From: Rutidosis leptorrhynchoides
Lineage: Eukaryota > Streptophyta > Magnoliopsida > Asterales > Asteraceae
Length of the DNA: 64,000 bases
Reading direction: 5' to 3'
Assembly: GCF_046630445.1 (NCBI RefSeq)
Contig: NC_092333.1
Location: forward strand, 361,215,501 to 361,279,500
In this document: positions 1 to 12,099 of the stretch, piece by piece
Layout: each line of letters begins with the position of its first letter
How positions within the stretch are numbered: position 1 is the first letter of the stretch
Made by a program: the position numbers and the translations under genes
The notes under the pieces: model-generated
The model's database searches: none
The model's input: only the letters and a program-made list of their open reading frames with translations
Told to the model about the DNA's origin: nothing

Positions 1-886
1 TACAAAAATATGTGATATATGTTCTAAATAACTTGGTAAATTTTTTCCACACTTGGCTTTTAGTTTTCTTTCTTTGCCTTTTTATTCTCCTCTATTCCAT
101 TTTAAATGAATTCAAGCATTTTGAGTTGTTTCTCAATTTATGTCCTTTCCAAGGTAACAACAATTTCGGTGTTAACATCTAGTTTTATCGTTCATAAATA
201 TTTATAAACATGATTTTGAATTTATTTATTTGAAAATTTTTAAAATTTTTACTAGAAGTGGGTAGTCAATATATAAGACTAGGGCTGTTCTTTATTATCA
301 GAGAGCACTAGATTCTAATACAATTACTGCGTTACTAGTAAAGTTTAACGATGGCTATTAAACCAAGTGTATAAGTAAAAAAAAAAAATTTTAAAATCGA
401 AGGAATTTAATCCCTTCCCACACTTAAGATCGTGCAATGCCCTCATTTGCAAGAAATCAGTAACAATTTAAATTATTGACGGTGATTAGCGTAGAAAAAT
501 GATTAAATTTTACCAAAGTTTCCAAACATATTGTTGTTTGTGTTGAATGATAAATGGTGCACATCATTTGTTCATTCCTGCAGTTGTTATATCGCATTTA
601 TTTTGCATCTTGTCGTCAAAATTAGTTGCTTTTGCTGAACTTAATGCCAGTCTTTGAAAATGCGCTATTTTACCCTGTTGTGTACATAAGATAAAATACA
701 TACAATACAAATATAAACATGCATGGTAATTTGAAATGGGACTTAATATCCCACTTTCAAATTACAAAAATGAAATATTAGTACAAAATAATAAAAATAT
801 TAAACATTACATTAAAGTATCAAAATGTTATATGTTTAAACATAACTAGATAAAAAAATAAAAGATAAGAAATCACCAATGGAACA
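1..886 (-). other. ATH-1 3' non-coding region, start of window
   Basis: Aligns with ATH-2 48938-49832 in reverse. One AAGTGTGGGAA tract at 415-425 and a one-base variant at 45-55, both on the minus strand. No gene. Confidence 0.7.
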
Positions 887-1402
887 CTATTGATTTGGAT
901 AGGGATTCCAGCTCATATCACCGTTCAGGTTCCATGGTTGGTGATAGGTGTTCTGGTAGGCTTGACTAGGGTCGTATAGGTCAAAGGGTGGTAGCATGTC
1001 TGGCTGATGTGGTGGATAGTAAGCAGGTCGAGTCGGGATGTAGTTATTTGGTACCTGATATGATAGTTGGCTCATGATTTGGTGCTGATGAACTTGCCAG
1101 CTATCGTGTTGGCGTTTCCTGAATCGCTCATACTCATTCGCGGCTTGCCACTGCTCATACTGACGATGCCTAGCCTCGTTATTCATTTCCACCTCATCTA
1201 TACGCTGGAAAACGTCAGTAGCACTATCCCTAATGACATCCCTAATGTCATCTGCTTCCTCCATCTCCTCATCCGAACCCCTCTCTACCTGTGGATGGGT
1301 GCCATGATATGGTATTGGCATATTATGCCTCCGTTTTAGTACCTTTGCACCCTGATAGACCTACAAACCTATGGTATCGTCTTGTTCCCGAACTACCATC
1401 AT
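887..1402 (-). pseudogene. ATH-1 ATHILA ORF-1 family gene, 3' part
   Basis: The rest of the gene beyond CHR-5. A stop occurs a little after the junction and another near 1329. Then 1321-887 is open (GSDEEMEEADDIRDVIRD, then a Tyr/Pro/Gln-rich tail) and ends at the same relative stop as ATH-2. In ATH-2 this tail is broken, so the two copies carry different lesions. Confidence 0.82.
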
Positions 1403-1407
1403 CGGAC

Positions 1408-3450
1408 TGTAGTGACCCGAACTTTTCCATGTTTATATATATATTAAATGAAATTGTTATTTACATAATTAAGTGTTTCCAACATGTTAAGCAATCAAAC
1501 TTGTTAAGACTTGATTAATTGAAATAGGTTTCATATAGACAATTGACCACCCAAGTTGAACGGTGATTCACGAACGTTAAAACTTGTAATCACTAGAACA
1601 TAGTTTAGTTAATTCTAAACTTGTTCGCAAACAAAAGTTAATCCTTATAACTTGACTTTTAAAATAAACTAAACACATGTTCTATATCTATATGATATGC
1701 TAACTTAATGATTTAAAACCTGGAAACACGAACAACACCGTAAAACCGGATTTACGCCGTCGTAGTAACACCGCGGGCTGTTTTGGGTTAGTTAATTAAA
1801 AACTATGATAAACTTTGATTTAAAAGTTGTTATTCTGAGAAAATAATTTTTATTATGAACATGAAACTATATCCAAAAATTATGGTTAAACTCAAAGTGG
1901 AAGTATGTTTTCTAAAATGGTCATCTAGACGTCGTTCTTTCGACTGAAATGACTACCTTTACAAAAATGACTTGTAACTTATTTTTCCGACTATAAACCT
2001 ATACTTTTTCTGTTTAGATTCATAAAATAGAGTTCAATATGAAACCATAGCAATTTGATTCACTCAAAACGGATTTAAAATGAAGAAGTTATGGGTAAAA
2101 CAAGATTGGATAATTTTTCTAATTTTAGCTACGTGAAAATTGGTAACAAATCTATTCCAACCATAACTTAATCAACTTGTATTGTATATTATGTAATCTT
2201 GAGATACCATAGACACGTATACAATGTTTCGACCTATCATGTCGACACATCTATATATATTTCGGAACAACCATAGACACTCTATATGTGAATGTTGGAG
2301 TTAGCTATACAGGGTTGAGGTTGATTCCAAAATATATATAGTTTGAGTTGTGATCAATACTGAGATACGTATACACTGGGTCGTGGATTGATTCAAGATA
2401 ATATTTATCGATTTATTTCTGTACATCTAACTGTGGACAACTAGTTGTAGGTTACTAACGAGGACAGCTGACTTAATAAACTTAAAACATCAAAATATAT
2501 TAAAAGTGTTGTAAATATATTTTGAACATACTTTGATATACATGTATATATTGTTATAGGTTCGTGAATCAACCAGTGGCCAAGTCTTACTTCCCGACGA
2601 AGTAAAAATCTGTGAAAGTGAGTTATAGTCCCACTTTTAAAATATAATATTTTTGGGATGAGAATACATGCAGGTTTTATAAATGATTTACAAAATTGAC
2701 ACAAGTACGTGAAACTACATTCTATGGTTGAATTATCGAAATCGAATATGCCCCTTTTTATTAAGTCTGGTAATCTATGAATTAGGGAACAGACACCCTA
2801 ATTGACGCGAATCCTAAAGATAGATCTATTGGGCCTAACAAACCCCATCCAAAGTACCGGATGCTTTAGTACTTCGAAATTTATATCATATCCGAAGGGT
2901 GTCCCGGAATGATGGGGATATTCTTATATATGCATCTTGTTAATGTCGGTTACCAGGTGTTCACCATATGAATGATTTTTATCTCTATGTATGGGATGTG
3001 TATTGAAATATGAAATCTTGTGGTCTATTATTATGATTTGATATATATAGGTTAAACCTATAACTCACCAACATTTTTGTTGACGTTTTAAGCATGTTTA
3101 TTCTCAGGTGATTATTAAGAGCTTCCGCTGTCGCATACTTAAATAAGGACAAGATTTGGAGTCCATGCTTGTATGATATTGTGTAAAAACTGCATTCAAG
3201 AAACTTATTTTGTTGTAACATATTTGTATTGTAAACCATTATGTAATGGTCGTGTGTAAACAGGATATTTTAGATTATCATTATTTGATAATCTACGTAA
3301 AGCTTTTTAAACCTTTATTGATGAAATAAAGGTTATGGTTTGTTTTAAAATGAATGCAGTCTTTGAAAAACGTCTCATATAGAGGTCAAAACCTCGCAAC
3401 GAAATCAATTAATATGGAACGTTTTTAATCAATAAGAACGGGACATTTCA
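1408..3450 (+). repeat. CHR-5 5' LTR (2043 bp)
   Basis: Direct repeat of 10052-12094, TG...CA bounded and followed directly by the primer-binding site. Differences seen from the 3' LTR include the sites near 1568, 2125, 2207, 2747 and 3127. Short open frames inside it occur in both copies only because the LTRs are duplicates. Confidence 0.97.
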
Positions 3451-3452
3451 GT

Positions 3453-3464
3453 TGGTATCAGAGC
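3453..3464 (+). other. CHR-5 primer-binding site (initiator Met tRNA type)
   Basis: TGGTATCAGAGC begins two bases after the 5' LTR. It is the usual 12-base match to the 3' end of plant initiator methionine tRNA. Confidence 0.9.
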
Positions 3465-3467
3465 GTT

Positions 3468-3546
3468 GGTCTTAGAGAACCAGAATTTTGCATTAGTGTG
3501 TCTTATCGAGTTTGTTAGGATGCATTAGTGAGTCTGGACTTCGACC
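3468..3546 (+). other. CHR-5 post-PBS leader hairpin with twin repeats
   Basis: GGTC/GACC and CCAGA/TCTGG arms enclose two copies of GCATTAGTG(T/A)GTCT starting 32 bases apart. CHR-4 (33410-33489) and NA-3 (19506-19582) keep the layout with changed bases in the stem. Confidence 0.55.
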
Positions 3547-3659
3547 GTGTTTACTTGAAAAATGATTGCTTAACAAATTTTGTTGGAAACTATATATTTT
3601 TAACATGTGAATATTATGTGATATATTAATCTCTTAACGCGTTTGATATTATGTGATAG

Positions 3660-4274
3660 ATGTCTACCTCTAGAACAAGTCCCATTAACTCACCTAATAA
3701 TAATGAAGAGTCAAATGTAAATTGGAATGATTCGTGGACTGATTCACAAGTTCCCGAAGAGGAACCGGAAGAAGAGTCGGAACCGGAAGAAGAATCGGAA
3801 CCGGAAGAAGAATCGGAAACGGATGAAGAAATAGAACCGGTGGGGGAAATAATAAAACGGTTAAGTAAAAGAAAATCCTCAATCAACCGACCAAGGTTAA
3901 TTATGGTCAATGGTGTTTCCACCAAGGAAGCAAAATATTAGGAGGATTACCAATTCTCCGATGAATCGGATTCCGACGAGAATTCCGATGATGTTATAGA
4001 AATTACCCCAACTGAATTTAAAAAGGCAAAAGAAAATAATAAGGGAAAGGGCATAAAATTAGAGAAATCTAATTCCAACCCCGATGAACTTTATATGTAT
4101 CGTCAACCCCCGAAGTCCTTAAGTAGTAACAATGACCCGGGAACCTCTAAACCACCAGGTTTTTCTAAATCGTTGTGGAAAACGACAACTAGTATTAGGG
4201 GAACATCATATATCCCTAGAAACTTGGCAAAACGAACCAAAACCGAATAAGAAAAAACGAGCGAGTCGGAATAA
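3660..4274 (+). pseudogene. CHR-5 acidic leader ORF, broken
   Basis: Counterpart of the intact 204-aa gene of CHR-4 and exactly the same length (205 codons), lying between the primer-binding site and the F-box gene. It starts MSTSRTSP, then has a Glu/Pro/Ser repeat region (3755-3845) followed by an acidic Asp/Ser stretch. In-frame stops at 3939-3941 (TAG, where CHR-4 has Trp) and 4248-4250 (TAA, where CHR-4 has Glu) break it. There is no frameshift. I do not recognise the protein family; composition suggests a disordered acidic protein. Absence of indels fits a recent loss after or shortly before insertion. Confidence 0.8.
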
Positions 4275-4410
4275 GATAGTTGTATTCGTGTGGTGTAATA
4301 TATGTAATATAGTGTGCTTATGCTTTATGATATATGTAAAAATTGCTTGTATTAATAAGTATTTTTTTATGAATCTAACTCTTGTCTATTTTACAGTTTA
4401 AAAACACAAA

Positions 4411-5094
4411 ATGGATAGACAACCCAATATTTTAAGAGACCTACCCGGAGACATGATTGATGAAATCTTGTCTAGAGTCGATCAGAATTCCTCGGCACAA
4501 CTATTTAAGGCGAGATCAGTTTGTAAGACATTCGAAGAACGTTCCAAGAATATCTTGGTTTATAAGAGACTTTCGTTTGAAAGATGGGGGATATCACATT
4601 GGGAAACCCATAAGTTACGATGTGTTTACTTTGACGCATATATTGCGGGGAACCCAAATGCTATTTTACGCAACGGGTTAAGAAATTATTTTGACTCAAT
4701 GTATCCGAATATAGGACTTCATGATTTAGAAAAAGCGACTAACATGCAACATAAAGAAGCATGCTATGCTTACGGGTTAGTAATGTTCGCTTCTCACCAA
4801 AGTGAGAAAAAGAACATCGGGCTACAACTATTAAACAAAACGTTCCCATAAGTGACAGAGTCGGTAATTGGGGTAAGAAATGAGGTTTTTAGATTGTTAC
4901 GGGACTGTTGGACATTACGTAACCCTCGTCCCTTTGACAACGTTACAACACGCTGTCTTATCAACAGCCATAACGGTTATGTTCCACAAGACCATGGATG
5001 GGAAGTAATCCTAGTAAAACCATAATGCATGACTTGTTTCTGGACGTATGAATTACGTGTCTTTATTGCCTTTGCTGAACGACTTGTGTACTAG
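4411..5094 (+). pseudogene. CHR-5 F-box protein gene, broken
   Basis: Same 228-codon frame as the intact CHR-4 copy. The F-box-like start (LRDLPGDMIDEILSRV) is near residues 8-23. The Cys/Leu-rich F-box core continues to about residue 55, followed by a repeat-like helical region (EACYAYGLVMFAS). Stops at 4849-4851 (TAA for Gln) and 5023-5025 (TAA for Glu) remove the last third, including the conserved Cys/Trp tail. A clear splice-acceptor-like run (TCTATTTTACAG) ends 15 bases before the ATG, as in CHR-4. The open part alone (146 aa) still covers the F-box. Confidence 0.82.
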
Positions 5095-5282
5095 CTAGAA
5101 TTATCTTCACAACCATCTTGTATCAAATTTATTGTGTGCTATATTTCATGCTATATGTAAAATAAGCGGTATTGTAAGTTTGTAAAATATTGTGTAAAAG
5201 TTTGAACGCGAAATATTATTATAATCAGTTTTTCATATAGAATTGTAGTAGTTGAATTGTATATTAGCTACTAAGTATGAAC

Positions 5283-5298
5283 TTAACGGGTAGGTACT
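5283..5298 (+). promoter_or_regulatory. CHR-5 internal copy of the 3' primer tract, before gag
   Basis: TTAACGGGTAGGTACT is identical to 10037-10052 at the 3' LTR border. Here it is part of a small hairpin, CGGGTAGGTACTACCCG. Confidence 0.6.
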
Positions 5299-5435
5299 AC
5301 CCGAATTTAAACTTATAAAACGCTAATATGAAGAAAAAGCTTTTATAAATGAGTTCATATTATGCTACGAAATACTATTAACTACACTTAATATTCTGTA
5401 TGATTAGCTTGTTCCATTTGACTATTTTGAAGGAA

Positions 5436-8400
5436 ATGGCACCGACTACTCGACACACCGTGAATATGAATGAAGAGGAATTCCGTACTTTTCTAGCTTC
5501 AAACATAGCCGCAGTACAGGCTGCGCTACATACAAACAATAACCTTGGATCTAGCAGTACAGGAAATCGTGTAGGATGCACCTACAAAGAATTCACTGCC
5601 TGCAAACCTTTGGAATTTGATGGAACCGAAGGACCGATCGGATTGAAACGGTGGACCGAGAAGGTCGAATCGGTGTTTGCCATAAGTAAGTGTACTGAAG
5701 AGGACAAAGTGAAGTACGCTACGCATACCTTCACAGGTTCTGCATTAACATGGTGGAATATCTATCTAGAGCAAGTGGGACAAGACGATGCGTACGCACT
5801 ACCGTGGTCAGCATTCAAGCACATGATGAACGAGAAGTACCGTCCCAGAACTGAGGTCAATAAGCTCAAGACAGAACTTAGAGGGTTACGAACCCAAGGA
5901 TTTGATATTACCACGTACGAAAGACGATTCACAGAATTGTGCCTATTGTGTCCGGGAGCATTCGAAGATGAGGAAGAGAAGAACGACGCGTTTGTGAAAG
6001 GATTACCGGAAAGAATCCAAGAAGATATAAGTTCACACGAGCCCGCCTCCATACAACAGGCATGTAGAATGGCTCACAAACTAGTGAACCAGATTGAAGA
6101 AAGAATTAAAGAACAGACTGCTGAAGAGGCCAATGTGAAGCAAGTCAAAAGAAAGTGGGAGGAAAACGGTGATAAGAATCACCAATACAACAACAACAGC
6201 AATTACAACAATAATCGCAACAATTATCCCAATAATCGCAACATCAATCGTAACTACAACAAACGGCCCAACAACAACAACAACAATAACAACAACAACA
6301 TCAACTACAACAATCATCCCAACAACAATAATAACCGCAACAACAACAACAATCAGAAGCAGCTATGCCAAAGGTGTGAAAAGTATCACTCGGGGTTCTG
6401 CACCAAATTTTGCAACAAGTGTAAAAGAAATGGTCATAGCGCGGCGAAGTGTGAGGTCTACGGACCAGGGGTTAATAGAACGAAAGGAACAAATGGTGTC
6501 GGAACAAGTAATGGCGGAGCAAGTAGTGTCGGAGCAAGTTATGCCAATGTAATTTGTTATAAATGTGGAAAACCGGGCCACATTATTAGAAATTGCCCGA
6601 ACCAGGAGAACACGAATGGACAAGGCCGCGGAAGAGTTTTCAATATTAATGCGGCAGAGGCACAGGAAGACCCGGAGCTTGTTACGGGTACGTTTCTTAT
6701 TGACAATAAATCTGCTTACGTTTTATTTGATTCGGGTGCGGATAGAAGCTATATGAGTAGAGATTTTTGTGCTAAATTAAGTTGTCCATTGACGCCTTTG
6801 GATAGTAAATTTTTACTCGAATTAGCAAATGGTAAATTAATTTCAGCAGATAATATATGTCGGAATCGAGAAATTAAACTGGTTAGCGAAACATTTAAGA
6901 TTGATTTGATACCAGTAGAGTTAGGGAGTTTTGATGTGATAATCGGTATGGACTGGTTGAAAGAAGTGAAAGCAGAGATCGTTTGTTACAAAAATGCAAT
7001 TCGCATTATACGAGAAAAAGGAAAACCCTTAATGGTGTACGGAGAAAAGGGCAACACGAAGCTACATCTTATTAGTAATTTGAAGGCACAAAAACTAATA
7101 AGAAAAGGTTGCTATGCTGTTCTAGCACACGTCGAGAAAGTACAAACTGAAGAAAAGAGCATCAATGATGTTCCCATTGCAAAAGAATTTCCCGATGTAT
7201 TTCTGAAAGAATTATCGGGATTACCCCCACATCGATCCGTTGAATTTCAAATAGATCTTGTACCAGGAGCTGCACCAATAGCTCGTGCTCCTTACAGACT
7301 CGCACCCAGCGAGATGAAAGAACTACAAAGCCAATTACAAGAACTTTTAGAGCGTGGTTTCATTCGACCAAGCACATCACCGTGGGGAGCTCCTGTTTTG
7401 TTTGTCATGAAGAAAGATGGTACATTCAGGTTGTGTATCGACTACCGAGAGTTGAACAAACTTACCATCAAGAACCGCTACCCACTATCGAGAATCGATG
7501 ACTTATTTGATCAACTACAAGGCTCGTCTGTTTATTCAAAGATTGACTTACGTTCCGGGTATCATCAAATGCGGGTGAAAGAAGATGATATTCCAAAGAC
7601 TGCTTTCAGAACACGTTACGGTCATTACGAGTTTATGGTCATGCCGTTTGGTTTAACTAATGCACCAGCTGTGTTCATGGACCCTATGAACCGAGTGTGT
7701 GGACCATACCTTGACAAGTTTGTCATTGTTTTCATTGATGACATACTTATTTACTCAAAGAGTGACCAAGAACACGGTGAACATTTGAGAAAGGTGTTAG
7801 AAGTATTGAGGAAGGAAGAATTGTACGCTAAGTTTTCAAAGTGTGCATTTTGGTTGGAAGAAGTTCAATTCCTCGGTCACATAGTGAATAAAGAAGGTAT
7901 TAAGGTGGATCCGGCAAAGATAGAAACTGTTGAAAAGTGGGAAACCCCGAAAACTCCGAAACACATACGCCAGTTTTTAGGACTAGCTGGTTACTACAGA
8001 AGGTTCATCCAAGACTTTTCCAGAATAGCAAAACCCTTGACTGCATTAACGCATAAAGGGAAGAAATTTGAATGGAATGATGAACAAGAGAAAGCGTTTC
8101 AGTTATTGAAGAAAAAGCTAACTACGGCACCTATATTATCATTGCCTGATGGGAATGATGATTTTGTGATTTATTGTGACGCATCAAAGCAAGGTCTCGG
8201 TTGTGTATTAATGCAACAAACGAAGGTGATTGCTTATGCGTCTAGACAATTGAAGATTCACGAACAAAATTATACGACGCATGATTTGGAATTAGGCGCG
8301 GTTGTTTTTGCATTAAAGACTTGGAGGCACTACTTATATGGGGTCAAAAGTATTATATATACCGACCACAAAAGTCTTCAACACATATTTACTCAGAAAC

Positions 8401-10016
8401 AACTGAATATGAGGCAGCGTAGGTGGATTGAATTATTGAATGATTACGACTTTGAGATTCGTTACCACCCGGGGAAGGCAAATGTGGTAGCCGATGCCTT
8501 GAGCAGGAAGGACAGAGAACCCATTCGAGTAAAATCTATGAATATAATGATTCATAATAACCTTACTACTCAAATAAAGGAGGCGCAACAAGGAGTTTTA
8601 AAAGCGGGAAATTTAAAGGATGAAATACCCAAAGGATCGGAGAAGCATCTTAATATTCGGGAAGACGGAACCCGGTATAGGGCTGAAAGGATTTGGGTAC
8701 CAAAATTTGGAGATATGAGAGAAATGGTACTTAGAGAAGCTCATAAAACCAGATACTCAATACATCCTGGAACGGGGAAGATGTACAAGGATCTCAAGAA
8801 ACATTTTTGGTGGTCGGGTATGAAAGCCGATGTTGCTAAATACGTAGGAGAATGTTTGATGTGTTCTAAGGTCAAAGCTGAGCATCAGAAACCATCAGGT
8901 CTACTTCAACAACCCGAAATCCCGGAATGGAAATGGGAAAACATTACCATGGATTTCATCACTAAATTGCCAAGGACTGCAAGTGGTTTTGATACTATTT
9001 GGGTAATAGTTGATCGTCTCACCAAATCAGCACACTTCCTGCCAATAAGAGAAGATGACAAGATGGAGAAGTTAGCACGACTGTATTTGAAGGAAGTCAT
9101 CTCCAGACATGGAATACCAATCTCTATTATCTCTGATAGGGATGGCAGATTTATTTCAAGATTCTGGCAGACATTACAGCAAGCATTAGGAACTCGTCTA
9201 GACATGAGTACTGCCTATCATCCACAAACTGATGGGCAGAGCGAAAGGACGATACAAACGCTTGAAGACATGCTACGAGCATGTGTTATTGATTTCGGAA
9301 ACAGTTGGGATTGACATCTACCATTAGCAGAATTTTCCTACAACAACAGCTACCATTCAAGCATTGAGATGGCGCCGTTTGAAGCACTTTATGGTAGAAA
9401 GTGCAGGTCTCCGATTTGTTGGAGTGAAGTGGGGGATAGACAAATTACGGGTTCGGAGATTATACAAGAAACTACCGAGAAGATCATCCAAATTCAACAA
9501 CGGTTGAAAACCGCCCAAAGTCGACAAAAGTGCTACGCTGACATTAAAAGAAAAGATATAGAATTTGAAATTGGAGAGATGGTCATGCTTAAAGTTGCAC
9601 CTTGGAAAGGCGTTGTTCGATTTGGTAAACGAGGGAAATTAAATCCAAGGTATATTGGACCATTAAAGATTATTGATCGTGTCGGACCAGTAGCTTACCG
9701 ACTTGAGTTACCTCAACAACTCGCAGCTGTACATAACACTTTCCACGTCTCGAATTTAAAGAAATGTTTTGCTAAAGAAGATCTCACTATTCCGTTAGAT
9801 GAAATCCAAATCAACGAAAAACTTCAATTCATTGAAGAACCCGTCGAAATAATGGATCGTGAGGTTAAGAGACTTAAACAAAACAAGATACCGATTGTTA
9901 AGGTTCGATGGAATGCTCGTAGAGGACCCGAGTTCACCTGGGAGCGTGAAGATCAGATGAAGAAGAAATACTCGCATTTATTTCCAGAAGATACGTCAAC
10001 ACCTCCAACTGCTTAA
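5436..10016 (+). pseudogene. CHR-5 gag-pol polyprotein, one in-frame stop
   Basis: A single frame of 1527 codons, interrupted only by TGA at 9312-9314 (CGA in CHR-4). Order by approximate residue: capsid 45-205; Asn-rich linker 245-305; Cys/His knuckles, ending with a CCHC motif ([14 protein letters not shown]) near 370-384; aspartic protease DSGAD near 431; reverse transcriptase with FIDD near 765; RNase H with the YCDAS motif near 913; zinc-binding HHCC near 1100-1155; integrase catalytic Asp, Asp, Glu near 1171, 1232 and 1268; chromodomain-like tail 1468-1520. The chosen ATG has a good context (AAATGG); an in-frame ATG 36 bases earlier (5400) is weaker. The stop falls after the integrase catalytic core and would remove the C-terminal domain and chromodomain. 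Confidence 0.93.
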
Positions 10017-10051
10017 AATTTCGGGACGAAATTTATTTAACGGGTAGGTAC
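10016..10051 (+). promoter_or_regulatory. CHR-5 end-of-pol hairpin and plus-strand primer region
   Basis: AAATTTCGGGACGAAATTT (10016-10034) forms an 8-bp stem and overlaps the gag-pol stop codon. The tract AACGGGTAGGTAC (10039-10051) then abuts the 3' LTR. The hairpin also occurs in NA-3 and CHR-4 at the same place. Confidence 0.75.
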
Positions 10052-12094
10052 TGTAGTGACCCGAACTTTTCCATGTTTATATATATATTAAATGAAATTG
10101 TTATTTACATAATTAAGTGTTTCCAACATGTTAAGCAATCAAACTTGTTAAGACTTGATTAATTGAAATAGGTTTCATATAGACAATTGACCACCCAAGT
10201 TGAACGGTGATTCACAAACGTTAAAACTTGTAATCACTAGAACATAGTTTAGTTAATTCTAAACTTGTTCGCAAACAAAAGTTAATCCTTCTAACTTGAC
10301 TTTTAAAATAAACTATACACATGTTCTATATCTATATGATATGCTAACTTAATGATTTAAAACCTGGAAACACGAACAACACCGTAAAACCGGATTTACG
10401 CCGTCGTAGTAACACCGCGGGCTGTTTTGGGTTAGTTAATTAAAAACTATGATAAACTTTGATTTAAAAGTTGTTATTCTGAGAAAATAATTTTTATTAT
10501 GAACATGAAACTATATCCAAAAATTATGGTTAAACTCAAAGTGGAAGTATGTTTTCTAAAATGGTCATCTAGACGTCGTTCTTTCGACTGAAATGACTAC
10601 CTTTACAAAAATGACTTGTAACTTATTTTTCCGACTATAAACCTATACTTTTTCTGTTTAGATTCATAAAATAGAGTTCAATATGAAACCATAGCAATTT
10701 GATTCACTCAAAACGGATTTAAAATGAAGAAGTTATGGGTAAAACAAGATTGGATAATTTTTCTCATTTTAGCTACGTGAAAATTGGTAACAAATCTATT
10801 CCAACCATAACTTAATCAACTTGTATTGTATATTATGTAATCTTGAGATATCATAGACACGTATACAATGTTTCGACCTATCATGTCGACACATCTATAT
10901 ATATTTCGGAACAACCATAGACACTCTATATGTGAATGTTGGAGTTAGCTATACAGGGTTGAGGTTGATTCCAAAATATATATAGTTTGAGTTGTGATCA
11001 ATACTGAGATACGTATACACTGGGTCGTGAATTGATTCAAGATAATATTTATCGATTTATTTCTGTACATCTAACTGTGGACAACTAGTTGTAGGTTACT
11101 AACGAGGACAGCTGACTTAATAAACTTAAAACATCAAAATATATTAAAAGTGTTGTAAATATATTTTGAACATACTTTGATATACATGTATATATTGTTA
11201 TAGGTTCGTGAATCAACCAGTGGCCAAGTCTTACTTCCCGACGAAGTAAAAATCTGTGAAAGTGAGTTATAGTCCCACTTTTAAAATATAATATTTTTGG
11301 GATGAGAATACATGCAGGTTTTATAAATGATTTACAAAATTGACACAAGTACGTGAAACTACATTCTATGGTTGAATTATCGAAATCAAATATGCCCCTT
11401 TTTATTAAGTCTGGTAATCTATGAATTAGGGAACAGACACCCTAATTGACGCGAATCCTAAAGATAGATCTATTGGGCCTAACAAACCCCATCCAAAGTA
11501 CCGGATGCTTTAGTACTTCGAAATTTATATCATATCCGAAGGGTGTCCCGGAATGATGGGGATATTCTTATATATGCATCTTGTTAATGTCGGTTACCAG
11601 GTGTTCACCATATGAATGATTTTTATCTCTATGTATGGGATGTGTATTGAAATATGAAATCTTGTGGTCTATTATTATGATTTGATATATATAGGTTAAA
11701 CCTATAACTCACCAACATTTTTGTTGACGTTTTAAGCATGTTTATTCTCAGGTGATTATTAAGAGCTTTCGCTGTCGCATACTTAAATAAGGACAAGATT
11801 TGGAGTCCATGCTTGTATGATATTGTGTAAAAACTGCATTCAAGAAACTTATTTTGTTGTAACATATTTGTATTGTAAACCATTATGTAATGGTCGTGTG
11901 TAAACAGGATATTTTAGATTATCATTATTTGATAATCTACGTAAAGCTTTTTAAACCTTTATTGATGAAATAAAGGTTATGGTTTGTTTTAAAATGAATG
12001 CAGTCTTTGAAAAACGTCTCATATAGAGGTCAAAACCTCGCAACGAAATCAATTAATATGGAACGTTTTTAATCAATAAGAACGGGACATTTCA
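10052..12094 (+). repeat. CHR-5 3' LTR (2043 bp)
   Basis: Same length as the 5' LTR and about 99.6% identical by eye count. It follows the PPT, and CGGAC after its end matches the base run before the 5' LTR. Confidence 0.97.
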
Positions 12095-12099
12095 CGGAC

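Larger units (their letters stand above)
1408..12094 (+). mobile_element. CHR-5: sister chromovirus of CHR-4, short-LTR form, coding regions broken
   Basis: Starts TGTAGTGACC and ends GACATTTCA, with duplication CGGAC at 1403-1407 and 12095-12099. It lies inside the ATHILA ORF-1 gene of ATH-1 in the opposite orientation. LTRs are 2043 bp each (1408-3450 and 10052-12094) with about eight differences by eye. The internal region has the same three genes as CHR-4, in the same order and with matching lengths apart from a few codons in the Asn-rich part of gag. Each gene carries one or more in-frame stops and no frameshift was seen. Its LTRs lack a ~1.2 kb block present in CHR-4. Confidence 0.97.

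Noticed and set aside
2441..3239. Open frames of 84-87 codons in the CHR-5 LTR, repeated at 11085-11883, 23886 and 33718
   Set aside because: They recur only because the LTRs are copies of each other. Composition is LTR-like and no start context or family supports a protein.
6081..6317. Valine/isoleucine-rich antisense frame, with a Thr/Ile-rich frame beside it (also 30422-30872)
   Set aside because: Shadow frames of the AAC-repeat that encodes the Asn-rich linker of gag.
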